64,000 nucleotides of DNA, taken from positions 4,656,001-4,720,000 of the forward strand of contig NZ_CP047242.1 of the NCBI RefSeq assembly GCF_009856605.1, given 5' to 3'. The DNA is from Trichormus variabilis 0441 (GTDB lineage Bacteria > Cyanobacteriota > Cyanobacteriia > Cyanobacteriales > Nostocaceae). Positions 63,642-64,000 of the stretch are shown here, one piece after another. Made by a program: the position numbers and the translations under genes. The notes beneath the pieces are model-generated. The model searched no databases and had not been told where the DNA came from. It was given only the letters and a program-made list of their open reading frames with translations. Numbering within the stretch: the first letter of the stretch is position 1; each line of letters opens with the position of its first letter.

Positions 63642-64000
63642 ATGCTTACAAGTACCCTACTTCTCTCAAACCAACTCCCTAACCTGCAATATTCTTCTAC
63701 ACCAGAGCGATTCGATGAAACCTGGGAAGCCCCCTTGGCCACCCTCCTGGGTCTAGGAAGAGCAGCCGGTGCGGATTTTATTGAACTTTTCCTAGAGCGT
63801 CGCAACTATATCAGTAGTTTGGCAGAAGACGATACAATTACCAGTATTTCGCCCAGTCTAGCTACAGGTGCAGGAGTCAGAGTGTTTCGTGGCAAAGCAG
63901 ATTGCTATGTCAGCACCAACGATTTATCTTTCTCTGGCTTGAAAGCAGCCTTAGAAAAAGGTCTATCTATTCTAGGCTTACAATTACCAGCCCCTAACGC
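63642..64000 (+). CDS. TldD/PmbA family metalloprotease (partial, 5' part)
   Basis: The frame opens at ATG 63642 and continues to the window end (119 codons). The N-terminal domain pattern of TldD is visible: [59 protein letters not shown]. TldD and PmbA/TldE together form a heterodimeric metalloprotease that processes peptides (for example microcin B17 and CcdA). The HExxxH metal site would lie beyond the window. TldD rather than PmbA is favoured by the [12 protein letters not shown] segment. Confidence 0.78.
   Translation, partial: MLTSTLLLSNQLPNLQYSSTPERFDETWEAPLATLLGLGRAAGADFIELFLERRNYISSLAEDDTITSISPSLATGAGVRVFRGKADCYVSTNDLSFSGLKAALEKGLSILGLQLPAPN

Overview
The window is a stretch of chromosome from a heterocyst-type filamentous cyanobacterium close to Nostoc/Anabaena/Trichormus. 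The evidence is photosynthetic genes (ycf54, petE, psbV, ndhA-I-G-E, tocopherol cyclase), moderate-to-low GC, very frequent HIP1 octamers (GCGATCGC) in and between genes, and the short heptamer-type tandem repeats (GGGGTTTA / CACCCCT and relatives) that crowd Nostoc-group intergenic regions. The species assignment is an inference from gene content and repeats; no search was run.

Layout. 1-6.4 kb: a secreted protein cut by the window edge, Ycf54 (chlorophyll ring-E cyclase partner), a plant pathogen-related-like protein, PdxJ, a PAS-GGDEF-EAL protein, a Tzs-like adenylate isopentenyltransferase (cytokinin type) and SixA. 6.6-12 kb: gltA, then ndhA-ndhI-ndhG-ndhE directly followed by NAD kinase. 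12.4-18.6 kb: an OlsB/FeeM-like N-acyltransferase with a membrane glycosyltransferase, LptC, a LabA-like NYN protein and MetG. 19-29.6 kb: lipid metabolism (acyltransferase, PES-like hydrolase, plsX-fabH-fabD-plsC) with EcsC, PepA, an AI-2E family protein and a DUF2288 protein. 29.6-40 kb: YdcF-like protein, tRNA-Arg(CCT), tocopherol cyclase, DnaJ-TPR protein, a membrane protein with a low-complexity tail, two tandem metallophosphoesterases, a Na+/H+ antiporter, a cytochrome b-like protein and a lipase-like hydrolase. 40-47.6 kb: TonB-like protein, cytochrome c6-like protein, plastocyanin, cytochrome c550, an orphan sugar-type ABC permease, a threonine/serine dehydratase and an AAA ATPase. 48.7-58.1 kb: response regulator, VTT/DedA protein, decayed transposase, ferrochelatase-like protein with a seven-histidine tail, MFS transporter, acetolactate synthase with an added zinc ribbon, DUF2993 and pentapeptide proteins. 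58.3-64 kb: gcvT-gcvH-gcvP (glycine cleavage) and the start of a tldD-like gene.

Functional links. gltA, NDH-1 subunits and NAD kinase join carbon entry, NAD(P)H-linked electron flow and NADP supply. The fatty-acid block carries precursors from malonyl-ACP to phosphatidate. The petJ-like/petE/psbV group holds small lumenal electron carriers.

Nothing here is a clear multi-gene novel defence or biosynthetic system; no CRISPR array, integrase or complete IS was found. The most interesting items are single-protein oddities: the cytokinin-type isopentenyltransferase, the zinc ribbon on acetolactate synthase, the natural His7 tail on a ferrochelatase-like enzyme, a cytochrome b-like protein that seems to have lost one haem ligand, and a PES-like hydrolase near an acyltransferase. 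Paired inverted repeat arrays inside operons and a MITE-like element are the main non-coding signals.
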